This document shows, piece after piece, positions 19,601 through 26,408 of a stretch of DNA of 64,000 nucleotides; positions within the stretch are counted from its first letter, which is position 1, and each line of letters opens with the position of its first letter. This DNA comes from CAINVV01 sp038323575 (lineage in GTDB: Bacteria > Bacteroidota > Bacteroidia > Bacteroidales > Prolixibacteraceae). The notes below the pieces were generated by a model that had not been told where the DNA came from, made no database searches, and saw nothing but the letters and a program-made list of their open reading frames with translations. The DNA lies in assembly GCA_038323575.1 (NCBI GenBank), contig JBBQHB010000007.1, positions 30,332-94,331 of the forward strand, in the 5' to 3' direction. The translations under genes and the position numbers were made by a program.

Positions 19601-20366
19601 CCGGACCATAAATGACAGGATTTGTTTTAGCCTGATATCCGGTACCTCTCCAAAAGAGACGCCCCTGTCCTCCATCTTCCAGGCCTTCAGGACCTGTTAC
19701 CCACCTCCAGTCGCCTTCTACAGCCTGGTCGGTAGCGCCAATCCAGCCTACACCTTTTGTTTTCAGCTGAATAAATGCGTTTTCGGCAGTAGAAGTGATA
19801 GTCGCGAGATACCCCTGCAAACCGTGGTAGTTCATTGCCGGTGATGCCGCTGCGGCCTTGGCCGAAGTCCAGGCGAGGCCCTGATAACTTATAAATCTAT
19901 AAAAATGCTTTGTATCCGGAAGATAATCCGCATCATCCAGCGAAAATGTAATGGTACGCGCACCATTGGTGGGTTTGGTGGATTTGTTGCGGTACTGAAT
20001 TTTCCGCATGGCCTGAATGTAATCATTGATATCCGAGCTGCCTGTAAGATTCATAAAACCTTGCTGATCTGACCAGTAGCCAGTGACAGTTCCAGCACTT
20101 CCGGAGAGTATCAGTTCATCCTCCCCGGCACGAAAACCCTGGCTGATTGAAATTTTCATACCGGTAATTGCAAAAGAGGCATCCATGGTAAAAGCGGGGA
20201 CAAGAAAGACCGGCTGACTGCAATAGGTCGCCCCACCAGGTTGATTCGGATTGATTGTTATATCGGCCCATGCAACTCCGGGCAAGACCAACATTAGAAG
20301 AAATATGACAATTCTGATTTTCAATTGGTTTGATTTCCAAAGATATATTTCATTATACACCCACAT
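16644..20366 (-). CDS. Giant secreted protein with C-type lectin-like domain, PKD repeats and type B (CHU_C) sorting domain
   Basis: The 1240-residue first member of the trio. After a signal peptide (hydrophobic stretch around residues 17-33, ending AWA) and a cadherin-like strand region, residues about 145-340 form a C-type lectin-like domain: GYLATITSTAEN, GWIGATD, EGDWRWVTG, WEPNQSGDEDY and WNDLP are all present in order, so sugar or protein binding is likely. The rest matches copies A and B: WSTG modules, PKD at YLWDFGDG, FQWEFGDG and YSWDFGDG, one WDL module, and a CHU_C end (GTVTLVF). The ATG at 20366 overlaps the 3' end of yggS by 14 bases, suggesting coupled translation; the next Met lies inside the signal peptide. 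The lectin domain replaces the IgGFc-like domain of its neighbours. Confidence 0.9.
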   Translation of the reverse strand: MWVYNEIYLWKSNQLKIRIVIFLLMLVLPGVAWADITINPNQPGGATYCSQPVFLVPAFTMDASFAITGMKISISQGFRAGEDELILSGSAGTVTGYWSDQQGFMNLTGSSDINDYIQAMRKIQYRNKSTKPTNGARTITFSLDDADYLPDTKHFYRFISYQGLAWTSAKAAAASPAMNYHGLQGYLATITSTAENAFIQLKTKGVGWIGATDQAVEGDWRWVTGPEGLEDGGQGRLFWRGTGYQAKTNPVIYGPVKDAGGNEYYHNWNRWNTPFSTTLATGTWEPNQSGDEDYSHITYFPSNPADSYKWNDLPNGGGNGDYIPAGYLIEYGGMPGDPVINLTADISLKVNSVSFSSIREITKCQGDLVELNQPDNFASYNWSPFVGLSNPLIANPVAKPNSTTIYSVVAVNGICKDSAGFKVTINPAPVSLLKKTEDICAGTKILLDPGVHASYLWSTGSAARLISTETAGKYVVKLTGNLGCKASDSVIVAVHTYPKMDISGLNKLVCGSKTAFLNIAKDNGEWLISNLLTNQQFTSQAIQVTAYGIYPLKIHLSDAFGCSVDSIVTISFRETTPVQLGNDTTICNPASIVLNAGAGLTTYQWSTGETTPKIEVVKPGKFNVLVKNSYGCFTKDSINVAFTNKPKLNLSKLDTLICGSQSATLNITVDKGIYQLKSKNPSVNINGMAVAVPLFGTFPFTYVSTDQFGCTSDTSFTMGFHKIPKVSFSIDETECYGYNLQATFTGEAAIANARFTWIFGGDTISSNTGQNIESIPLGDGQTKRDLKLTVNDAGCIDSSAIKDIRVIPTLTTTVVKSVQCLPVAFDFRGTNTESNVVYLWDFGDGSTSTQKNVTHQYAKDGYYDVSLTVTTSKGCFNTATKKKMVYVAPIPTVGFSIPAGICLNPGKDTLFYKGSAGPKDTFYWDLKGFDPLEIVQSPDATAGPFVFDLINKPKTGLSLHVISQYGCISDTASLEVKRKPVFSFTSSVKDGCAPLPVNFKSKADDPVDQLGFQWEFGDGSKGSGADITHSYLIPDLVHDVRLSTVSSLTGCADNIFKPKYMVIHPVPKAGFTMDHDMVFNDMPAVTFTDHSIDAVNYSWDFGDGLHSVEKDPVHSFDGSGRRKILQTVYNQFDCQDTASNTVTIVFNQLYPPNAFSPKATAEVDRVFKLSTFGVVKEGYHLTIISRWNDIVFECKNEIKGWDGRMHSGNFAPAGNYIWILECFDIIGRPHRQMGTVTLVF

Positions 20367-21030
20367 TTATGCGTGTACCAAAGATCTTGCTGCCAATCCG
20401 TACAATCGTACTCCCTTCAGATACAGCTATCGGGAAATCATCCGACATTCCCATGGATATTTCGCAAAAGCGATCGTTCTGCCTGAAATATCTTTCTTTC
20501 AGAAGATGGAATATAATGTTAAGCTGCTTAAAATCAGATTCTATTTTCCTTACATCCTCTGTGAACGTTGCCATTCCCATAACCCCCCTGATCGAAATAT
20601 TTTTCATGGAGGCTGTTTCAGGCATCGACAAAATCTCTTCAGCCTGAGCAAGGGTAAGCCCTAACTTGCTCTCTTCGTCAGCTACATGAAATTCAAGCAA
20701 TACCGATACATTACGGTTGACCTTTTCTGCTTCACTATTGATGGTTGAAAGCAGCTTAAAACTATCAACTCCATGGATCAACGAGACAAAAGTAACAAGC
20801 TGCTTTACCTTGTTGTTTTGAAGATGCCCGATAAAATGCCATTCAATGTCTTTGGGCAGCTCCCGCCATTTAGAAGTCAGTTCCTGAACTTTGTTTTCTC
20901 CAAACAGCCGTTGTCCTTCCCGATAGGCCTCCAATATCTGTTCATTACTTTTGGTTTTTGAAACAGCTACAAGTTTTACCTTAGCAGGAAGCTGACTATG
21001 AATGAATTTAAGGTTTTCCGTAATGGTCAT
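20353..21030 (-). CDS. YggS family PLP-binding protein (PLP homeostasis)
   Basis: A 225-residue PROSC/YggS protein, a single-domain TIM barrel that binds pyridoxal 5'-phosphate and keeps B6 vitamers in balance; no enzymatic reaction is firmly known. LVAVSKTKS holds the PLP lysine; FGENKVQEL, WHFIGHLQNNK, GVMGMAT, SMGMSDDF and VRIGSKIFG are the family blocks in order. It is the first gene ahead of the giant secreted proteins and overlaps the next by 14 bases. The functional link is unclear and may simply reflect operon order. On the minus strand CAAAATTA at 21048-21055 (TAATTTTG) is a candidate -7 element. Confidence 0.93.
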   Translation of the reverse strand: MTITENLKFIHSQLPAKVKLVAVSKTKSNEQILEAYREGQRLFGENKVQELTSKWRELPKDIEWHFIGHLQNNKVKQLVTFVSLIHGVDSFKLLSTINSEAEKVNRNVSVLLEFHVADEESKLGLTLAQAEEILSMPETASMKNISIRGVMGMATFTEDVRKIESDFKQLNIIFHLLKERYFRQNDRFCEISMGMSDDFPIAVSEGSTIVRIGSKIFGTRINVGV

Positions 21031-21106
21031 AGAAAATAAATTGCTTTCAAAATTAACAAAAAGAGATTCATTTTTCTACTTTTACAAAGTATTCAATAAG
21101 TTTTTC

Positions 21107-21799
21107 ATGACGAAACAACTCTTTTATAAAATTGGCTGGGGAATGTTGCTGTCTGTGCTGTTTCCCCTTTTCTGCAGCGCACAGAACGAACCCTTTACAA
21201 AGGAGTATTACATCGGTGCCAAAGGAGGCATGGTAATCAGCAGGGTAAAATTCAAACCCAATGTTGAGCAGAATTTCTACTCGGGCAACTCGGGAGGATT
21301 GGTTCTTAGGATGATTTCTGAACCACACGTCGGTATACAGGTTGAATTCAATTACCTGCAAAAAGGGTGGGAAGAGAAACCCCAGCAGGGTTCGACGCAG
21401 AATTATGTTCACCGTCTCAACTATTTGGACATTCCCATCATGACCCATGCCAACCTTGGAAATAAAAAATACCGCTTTACTTTTAATCTAGGCCCTGCCG
21501 TCGCATTTCTTCTTTCAGACAGCCAGGGAATGAATCCGGCAGAACCCGGAATACCGGCACAACCTCCCATCGCATATTGGGGAAAACCCATCGACAAGAC
21601 GATAGATTTTCTTTTTGTCGGAGGCTTAGGTTCAGAGTTTCACTTCAACCGGTTTGCTGCACTTGCCTTAGACGTCCGTGTTTTTTACTCCCTCACCAAC
21701 ATTTACGATGCTAAGAATTACGGTTACGACCCTTCCCAGACAAACGGAATACAGGTTTCACTGGCGTATCTGTTCAGGGTGAATAAGGCGAAGCGATGA
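21107..21799 (+). CDS. Outer-membrane beta-barrel protein (PorT-like family)
   Basis: A 230-residue protein with a signal peptide (MTKQLFYKIGW...FCSAQ) followed by YYIGAKGGMVISRVKF and regular amphipathic strands, the pattern of the small outer-membrane beta-barrel family that includes PorT. The longer open frame begins at 21002 inside the divergent yggS gene, so the ATG at 21107, which opens a good signal peptide, is chosen. It is a single gene, divergent from yggS. PorT itself belongs to T9SS, but this broad family has many members of unknown function, so a T9SS role is not claimed. Its stop is followed at once by a minisatellite tract. Confidence 0.8.
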   Translation: MTKQLFYKIGWGMLLSVLFPLFCSAQNEPFTKEYYIGAKGGMVISRVKFKPNVEQNFYSGNSGGLVLRMISEPHVGIQVEFNYLQKGWEEKPQQGSTQNYVHRLNYLDIPIMTHANLGNKKYRFTFNLGPAVAFLLSDSQGMNPAEPGIPAQPPIAYWGKPIDKTIDFLFVGGLGSEFHFNRFAALALDVRVFYSLTNIYDAKNYGYDPSQTNGIQVSLAYLFRVNKAKR

Positions 21800-21872
21800 G
21801 ACGGAGAGGAAAGACTGGACGACGGGGAGACGGGGAGACGGGATGACAGAACGACGGGACGACGGGAAGACT
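21800..21872 (+). repeat. GACGGGG/GACGACGGG minisatellite tract
   Basis: Directly after the beta-barrel gene's stop the plus strand is a purine-rich series of near-repeats of GACGACGGG and GGGGAGAC. The same words recur at 47650-47803. No open frame here looks coding. The 483-base gap 21800-22282 also holds a 24-base tandem duplication, a gene remnant and an AT-rich repeat, listed separately. Confidence 0.8.
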
Positions 21873-21969
21873 TCACGATCCAGGGATTTGGGAATTCTGC
21901 GGGCTGGGAACTGAAGACCAACGACTGCATATAATCTTATCCAAATTGACATTTTGTACAAATGCATTT

Positions 21970-22017
21970 CATCCCATCGTCCAGTCATCCTATCATCCCG
22001 TCGTCCAGTCATCCTAT
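21970..22017 (+). repeat. 24-bp tandem duplication, inverse-complementary to the upstream tract
   Basis: Two copies of a 24-base unit (21970-21993 and 21994-22017) differ at one position (CCCATCG against CCCGTCG). Each contains CGTCCAGTCATCC, the reverse complement of the GATGAC/GACGAC words at 21800-21872, so the two tracts could pair into a long imperfect stem about 100 bases apart. Confidence 0.8.
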
Positions 22018-22035
22018 CATTTCCAAACCGGCAAA

Positions 22036-22170
22036 CTATGCTTTTACCACCAGAATCTCCTGCATGCACGATGTTCCGATCAGGGGCAGACTGAGCTCCT
22101 TTTCGGTCGAAGCCGATAAAAACTCAAGCGTTTCCGATTGATGCACTTTTGTCAGTTTCACGGAAAAAAG
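22036..22170 (-). pseudogene. Possible C-terminal gene remnant, about 42 codons
   Basis: On the minus strand an open stretch reads VKLTKVHQSETLEFLSAS, continues ELSLPLIGTSCMQEILV and ends VKA-stop. It is more protein-like in composition than the repeats on either side and has no start codon context of its own; an in-frame TAA lies just before it. It looks like the tail of a lost gene caught between the GACGAC tract and the AAACATTTCAAAC repeats. The family is not recognised. It could be chance coding-like sequence. Confidence 0.4.
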
Positions 22171-22223
22171 TTAATTACAGTTCTGGTTTGAAAAGTTTGT
22201 AATGTCTAAAATGTTGCTTTGAT

Positions 22224-22273
22224 AAACATTTCAAACATTATAAACATTTCAAACTATAAAAAACATTTCAAAC
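22224..22273 (+). repeat. AAACATTTCAAAC, three perfect copies
   Basis: The 13-mer occurs at 22224-22236, 22242-22254 and 22261-22273, period 18-19 bases, ending 10 bases from the DUF1015 stop. The identical 13-mer recurs once at 44673-44685 just before the thioesterase start. Function unknown. Confidence 0.85.
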
Positions 22274-22282
22274 CTTCACAGG

Positions 22283-23530
22283 TCAGTGAAGCTCATGCAC
22301 TACAAGACCCGAGCGCAACTTTGGCTCGAACCAGGTTGTTTTTGGCGGCATAATGTTGCCGGAGTCGGCAATGTTGATCAGTTGCTGCATGGAAACGGCG
22401 AAAAGGGCAAAAGCCACCTTCATCTCACCTGCATCAACCCTGCTTTTCAAGGCTCCCAATCCCCTGATTCCACCTACAAAATCGATCCGCTTGTCGGTGC
22501 GGAGATCCCTGATACCAAGGATTTTATCCAGTATCAATGCGGAGAGAATGGTCACATCCAGCACCCCGATCGGGTCGTTGTCGTTGTAGCGCCCGGGTTT
22601 GGCTGTCAGTTTGTACCAAAAACCGTCGAGGTACATCGAAAAGATGTGCAGCGCTTCGGGTTTGTATATCTCTGTTCCGGTTTTCACAACGTCGAAATCT
22701 TCACCCAGCTTTTGCAGCAGTTCAGCCGCAGTCAATCCGTTCAGATCCTTGACCAAGCGGTTGTAATCAATGATTCGAAGTTGGTTGTCCGGAAAATGGA
22801 CTGCCAGAAAGAAGTTATATTCTTCTGTTCCGTTGTGTCCTGGATTATTAGCTCTCTTTTCTTTGCCCACCAGTGCAGCTGCAGCCGTACGGTGATGGCC
22901 GTCAGCCACATAAGTCGATGGGATAGCTGCAAACAGTTCAACCAGCCGGGCAATTTTTTCGGGTTCGTCGACGAGCCAGAAATGATGTCCGAATCCGTCA
23001 TCTGCAACAAAGTCATATTCTGGCTTACGGGAAGCAACAATATCTGCTACCAGCTGATCAATTTTCTTAACAGCCGGAAAGGCAAAAAAGACAGGTTCCA
23101 TGTTGGCATCTGTGATGCGGACATGTTTCATACGGTCTTCCTCTTTGTCGCTTCGGGTGAGTTCGTGCTTTTTAATGACACCGTTGAGGTAATCATCCAC
23201 CGAAGCGCATCCTACGATACCGTACTGGGTGCGGCCATCCATGGTTTGGGCGTAGATATACAGGTACTCCTGCCCGTCCTGTTTCAGCCACCCATTGGAT
23301 TTAAAAAGCTCCAGGTTTTCAGCAGCTTTCTGGTATACTTCCGGATTGTGTTCATCGGTTCCTGCCGGAAAATCGATCTCCGGCTTGATGATGTGTAAAA
23401 GAGACCAGGGATTGCCTTCGGCCTCCCGTCGTGCCTCCTCCGAATTCAGTACATCGTACGGACGGGAAGCTACGTGAGCCGCCAGTTCCACGGGAGGACG
23501 AAGTCCCCTGAAAGGTTTTAATATGGCCAT
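22283..23530 (-). CDS. DUF1015 family protein linked to serine biosynthesis
   Basis: A 415-residue soluble protein of the DUF1015 family. The N-terminal block IKPFRGLRPP-type start (here ILKPFRGLRPP), SRPYDVLNSEEAR, the HELTRSDKEEDRMKH segment and YVADGHHRTAAA are family signatures; the last resembles a ParB-like nucleotide-binding motif. No reaction is established from sequence. It starts 1 base after the serC stop on the same strand, and this serC-DUF1015 pairing recurs in Bacteroidota and other anaerobes, so a role in phosphoserine or serine metabolism is a fair inference. Full length for the family, no damage seen. Confidence 0.88.
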   Translation of the reverse strand: MAILKPFRGLRPPVELAAHVASRPYDVLNSEEARREAEGNPWSLLHIIKPEIDFPAGTDEHNPEVYQKAAENLELFKSNGWLKQDGQEYLYIYAQTMDGRTQYGIVGCASVDDYLNGVIKKHELTRSDKEEDRMKHVRITDANMEPVFFAFPAVKKIDQLVADIVASRKPEYDFVADDGFGHHFWLVDEPEKIARLVELFAAIPSTYVADGHHRTAAAALVGKEKRANNPGHNGTEEYNFFLAVHFPDNQLRIIDYNRLVKDLNGLTAAELLQKLGEDFDVVKTGTEIYKPEALHIFSMYLDGFWYKLTAKPGRYNDNDPIGVLDVTILSALILDKILGIRDLRTDKRIDFVGGIRGLGALKSRVDAGEMKVAFALFAVSMQQLINIADSGNIMPPKTTWFEPKLRSGLVVHELH

Positions 23531-23531
23531 T

Positions 23532-24602
23532 CTATTGTTCTGATTCGAAATCTTTCATCGTTTGTACCAGGGCGGCAACACTTTCAATCGGCATGGCGTT
23601 GTAGATGGATGCCCTGAAGCCGCCGACACTGCGGTGGCCTTCGATACCAACGATGTTATTCTCCTTGGCTGCTGCCTGGAAATCTTTCTCCAGTTGCTCA
23701 TTGCCCGGGGTCATCACGAAAGTGACATTCATCCGCGAGCGGTCTGCCGGTTCCGGAACAGTGCACTGAAACAGTGAATTACGGTCAATCTCGTCATATA
23801 ACAATTTGGCTTTGGCAATATTCTTAGCCTCCATCGCTTTGATACCGCCGTTATCTTTCAGCCATACCAGGGTCTGCAGCGCTGCAAATACAGACAAACA
23901 CGGAGGTGTATTGAACATAGACTCTTTCTCGATATGGGTCTGGTAGTTGATCATGGTAGGAATGGAACGGCCGTTTTTGCCCAGCACATCCTTGCGGACA
24001 ATCACCAGGGTCACACCAGCCGGAGCCAGATTTTTCTGTGCACCGGCATAAATCACGGCATACTTGGAGATATCAACCGGACGGCTGAAGATATCAGAGG
24101 ACATATCAGCTACCAACGGCACCGGAGAATCCATGTCATAGAGCATCTCAGTCCCGAAAATGGTATTGTTGGTCGTAATGTGGAGATAATCCAGATCTGA
24201 AGCAATATCAAACCCTTTCGGGATGTAGTTGTAATTTTTGTCTTTGGAGGAGGCAACTTCTACAACTTCGCCAAAGAATTTGCCCTCTTTGATGGCGGCA
24301 GTTGCCCAAACACCGGTATTCATGTAACCTGCCTTGGTTTTCATCAGGTTGTAAGGTGCCATATAGAACTGGGTGCTTGCGCCACCCTGTAAAAAGAGCA
24401 CTTCGTAACCTTCCGGTACTTCCATTAACTCCTTTACCAGTGCGATGGCCTGGTCCATGACGGCGACAAACTCTTTGCTGCGGTGGGATACTTCCATCAC
24501 AGATAAAGTTGTTCCTGCAAAGTTGACAACGGCTTCTGCCGTTTTTTGAATCGTGTACTCGGGAAGTATTGACGGTCCCGCGTAAAAATTATGCTTCTTC
24601 AT
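23532..24602 (-). CDS. serC: Phosphoserine aminotransferase
   Basis: A 356-residue class V PLP aminotransferase that makes 3-phosphoserine from 3-phosphohydroxypyruvate and glutamate (it can also act in vitamin B6 synthesis). The start HNFYAGPSILP, VMEVSHRSKEF, FLQGGASTQFYMAPYNL, the PLP-lysine block YAGAQKNLAPAG, and SRMNVTF with GHRSVGGFRASIYNAMP near the end are diagnostic. The usual partner 3-phosphoglycerate dehydrogenase is not adjacent; DUF1015 follows instead. The 208 bases upstream (24603-24810) are AT-rich without a clear promoter match. Confidence 0.97.
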   Translation of the reverse strand: MKKHNFYAGPSILPEYTIQKTAEAVVNFAGTTLSVMEVSHRSKEFVAVMDQAIALVKELMEVPEGYEVLFLQGGASTQFYMAPYNLMKTKAGYMNTGVWATAAIKEGKFFGEVVEVASSKDKNYNYIPKGFDIASDLDYLHITTNNTIFGTEMLYDMDSPVPLVADMSSDIFSRPVDISKYAVIYAGAQKNLAPAGVTLVIVRKDVLGKNGRSIPTMINYQTHIEKESMFNTPPCLSVFAALQTLVWLKDNGGIKAMEAKNIAKAKLLYDEIDRNSLFQCTVPEPADRSRMNVTFVMTPGNEQLEKDFQAAAKENNIVGIEGHRSVGGFRASIYNAMPIESVAALVQTMKDFESEQ

Positions 24603-24810
24603 TCGGATCAGTTTTAATTGTTTTGACTGGTTGGCCGGATGTAACCGGACAGGTTTAAAATATTTATTCTATTAGATATTTAACTACTTAAATTTAATGC
24701 ACTTACATTAGGTTCATGGCTTGTAAAATTAACACATTAATCCACGGAACATGATAAATATCAGTTAATTTTAAGTTAAGTCTGACCAAAACCTGAGATA
24801 TGGAAACAAT

Positions 24811-25893
24811 CTAAATAAACGGCATTTTTACCACCTTGGCTTTGAGCAATTTTCCGCGGACTTCCAGATAAATCTCACTGCCTGGTTTGGACAGTTCAGT
24901 CGGAACATAGCCCATGCCAATCCCCTTCTCCAGAACCGGAGACTGGGTACCGGAAGTAACCCGGCCGATTGTCTTCCCTGCTGCATCAGTGATGAGATAA
25001 TCGTGACGAGGTATTCCCCTGTCAATCATCACAAATCCGCACAAACGGTTGGCAGTCCCCTGCTTTTTCTGTTGCAGCAGTAACTCTTTGTCAATAAACT
25101 GTTTGTGGTCATTGAATTTGGTAATCCAGCCCAATCCTGCTTCAATAGGAGAGGTAGTATCGTTAATGTCGTTTCCGTAGAGGCAAAATCCCATTTCGAG
25201 GCGCAGCGTATCCCGCGCAGCGAGTCCGACAGGTTTGATTCCCTGGCCTTTACCTGCCTCAAAAATTGCATGCCACATCTTTTCTGCATGTTGATTGCGG
25301 AAATAAAGTTCAAAACCTCCCGCACCGGTATATCCTGTTGCAGAGATAATCACTTCTTTTACTCCTGCCATTTCACCTACAATAAAAGTGTAGTATTTTA
25401 TGGATGAAAGATCTGCTGAAGTAAGCTTCTGAAGTACTTCCAAAGCTTTTGGACCCTGAACCGCAAGCTGGCAGATGCTGTCGGAAACATTATCAAGCGT
25501 TGCGCCCGAATCGTTCTGTGAGACCAGCCAGTTCCAGTCTTTCTCAACATTTGCCGCGTTGACCACCAGCAGGTACTTTTCCGGAGAAAAAAAGTAGACC
25601 AGCAAATCATCCACAATTCCTCCTTTTCCGTTCGGGAAGCAGGAATATTGGGCCTGCCCCGGTTGAAGAACTGCAACATCGTTGGAAGTGACTTTTTGCA
25701 GGAAAGCAAGGGAAGAAGGGCCTTTAACCCAAATTTCGCCCATATGCGACACATCGAAAACACCAACACCATTTCGAACTGTAATATGTTCATCTTTGAT
25801 TCCAGTATATTCAATGGGCATATCAAAACCGGCAAATTCGGCCATTTTCGCCTTGTAACTCAGATGGATTCCATGAAAATTGGTTGATTTCAT
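24811..25893 (-). CDS. gcvT: Glycine cleavage system T protein (aminomethyltransferase)
   Basis: A 360-residue folate-dependent enzyme that takes the aminomethyl group from lipoylated GcvH, releasing ammonia and forming 5,10-methylenetetrahydrofolate. GFDMPIEYTGI, GVGVFDVSHMGEI, LAVQGPKALEVL, ATGYTGAGGFELYF, GLAARDTLRLE and GTQSPVLEKGIGMGYV follow the family in order, and the aspartate of FDVSHMGE that serves in catalysis is present. No gcvH, gcvP or glycine riboswitch is seen nearby; Bacteroidota often keep gcvT apart. A TAATTTTG -7 element on the minus strand lies 23 bases before the start. Confidence 0.97.
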   Translation of the reverse strand: MKSTNFHGIHLSYKAKMAEFAGFDMPIEYTGIKDEHITVRNGVGVFDVSHMGEIWVKGPSSLAFLQKVTSNDVAVLQPGQAQYSCFPNGKGGIVDDLLVYFFSPEKYLLVVNAANVEKDWNWLVSQNDSGATLDNVSDSICQLAVQGPKALEVLQKLTSADLSSIKYYTFIVGEMAGVKEVIISATGYTGAGGFELYFRNQHAEKMWHAIFEAGKGQGIKPVGLAARDTLRLEMGFCLYGNDINDTTSPIEAGLGWITKFNDHKQFIDKELLLQQKKQGTANRLCGFVMIDRGIPRHDYLITDAAGKTIGRVTSGTQSPVLEKGIGMGYVPTELSKPGSEIYLEVRGKLLKAKVVKMPFI

Positions 25894-25915
25894 TTTAGCT
25901 TTTTTAACTTACAGC

Positions 25916-25923
25916 CAAAATTA
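25916..25923 (-). promoter_or_regulatory. Putative -7 element for gcvT
   Basis: CAAAATTA, i.e. TAATTTTG on the minus strand, matches TAnnTTTG exactly. No -33 box is seen at standard spacing. Confidence 0.4.
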
Positions 25924-25979
25924 AGAATAAATAAAAGAGAAGCACCTAACAAAACTCATATCAGATCGAAATATATCCC

Positions 25980-25987
25980 TATTTTTG
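25980..25987 (+). promoter_or_regulatory. Putative -7 element for the Hpt gene
   Basis: TATTTTTG matches TAnnTTTG, 43 bases before the Hpt ATG. No -33 box is obvious. Confidence 0.35.
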
Positions 25988-26030
25988 TTTCAGTATTTTA
26001 AAATTTTTCCTGAGTAAATCCGGTTGCAAA

Positions 26031-26375
26031 ATGGCTCACGCAAATTTAGATTACCTACGGTCAATTTCTGAAGATGATAAAGAATTCCTCCGCGATATGA
26101 TCAATTTGTTTGCATCGCAGGTCCCCCTTTTTGTTCAGAATATGAAAAAACATTATGATTCCGGGAATTATCTGGCTCTCGGGGCCGAAGCCCACAAAGC
26201 CAAATCCTCCGTAATGATGATGGGTATGAAAGAATTGGCAAGCGAATTGAGAATATTTCAGATCAAAACTGAGGAAGGAATGGATATTGAAAGCTATCCT
26301 ATACACATCAGCCATTTTGAAACAAATTGTATGGCCGCAGTGGAAGAGCTTCTTTTACAATTGCCTGGTCTGTAA
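26031..26375 (+). CDS. Orphan histidine phosphotransfer (Hpt) protein
   Basis: A 114-residue four-helix protein with the Hpt phosphorylation motif EAHKAKSS, placing the phospho-accepting histidine at residue 55. Surrounding hydrophobic spacing and the following SVMMMGMKELASEL helix fit Hpt domains, which shuttle phosphoryl groups between receiver domains in phosphorelays. No histidine kinase is nearby. The adjacent minus-strand operon, however, encodes a protein with an apparently functional receiver domain (27404-30403), a plausible partner. Monocistronic by position. Confidence 0.88.
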   Translation: MAHANLDYLRSISEDDKEFLRDMINLFASQVPLFVQNMKKHYDSGNYLALGAEAHKAKSSVMMMGMKELASELRIFQIKTEEGMDIESYPIHISHFETNCMAAVEELLLQLPGL

Positions 26376-26408
26376 TCTAAACCATCTAAATTATCCGGGA
26401 AAAGCAAC

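Noticed and set aside
21002..21106. Upstream start for the beta-barrel protein
   Set aside because: It would overlap the divergent yggS gene and bury the signal peptide 35 residues inside the protein.
22286..23398. 370-codon open frame on the plus strand
   Set aside because: Antisense to the well-supported DUF1015 gene; no family pattern, Cys/His-rich composition typical of a shadow frame.
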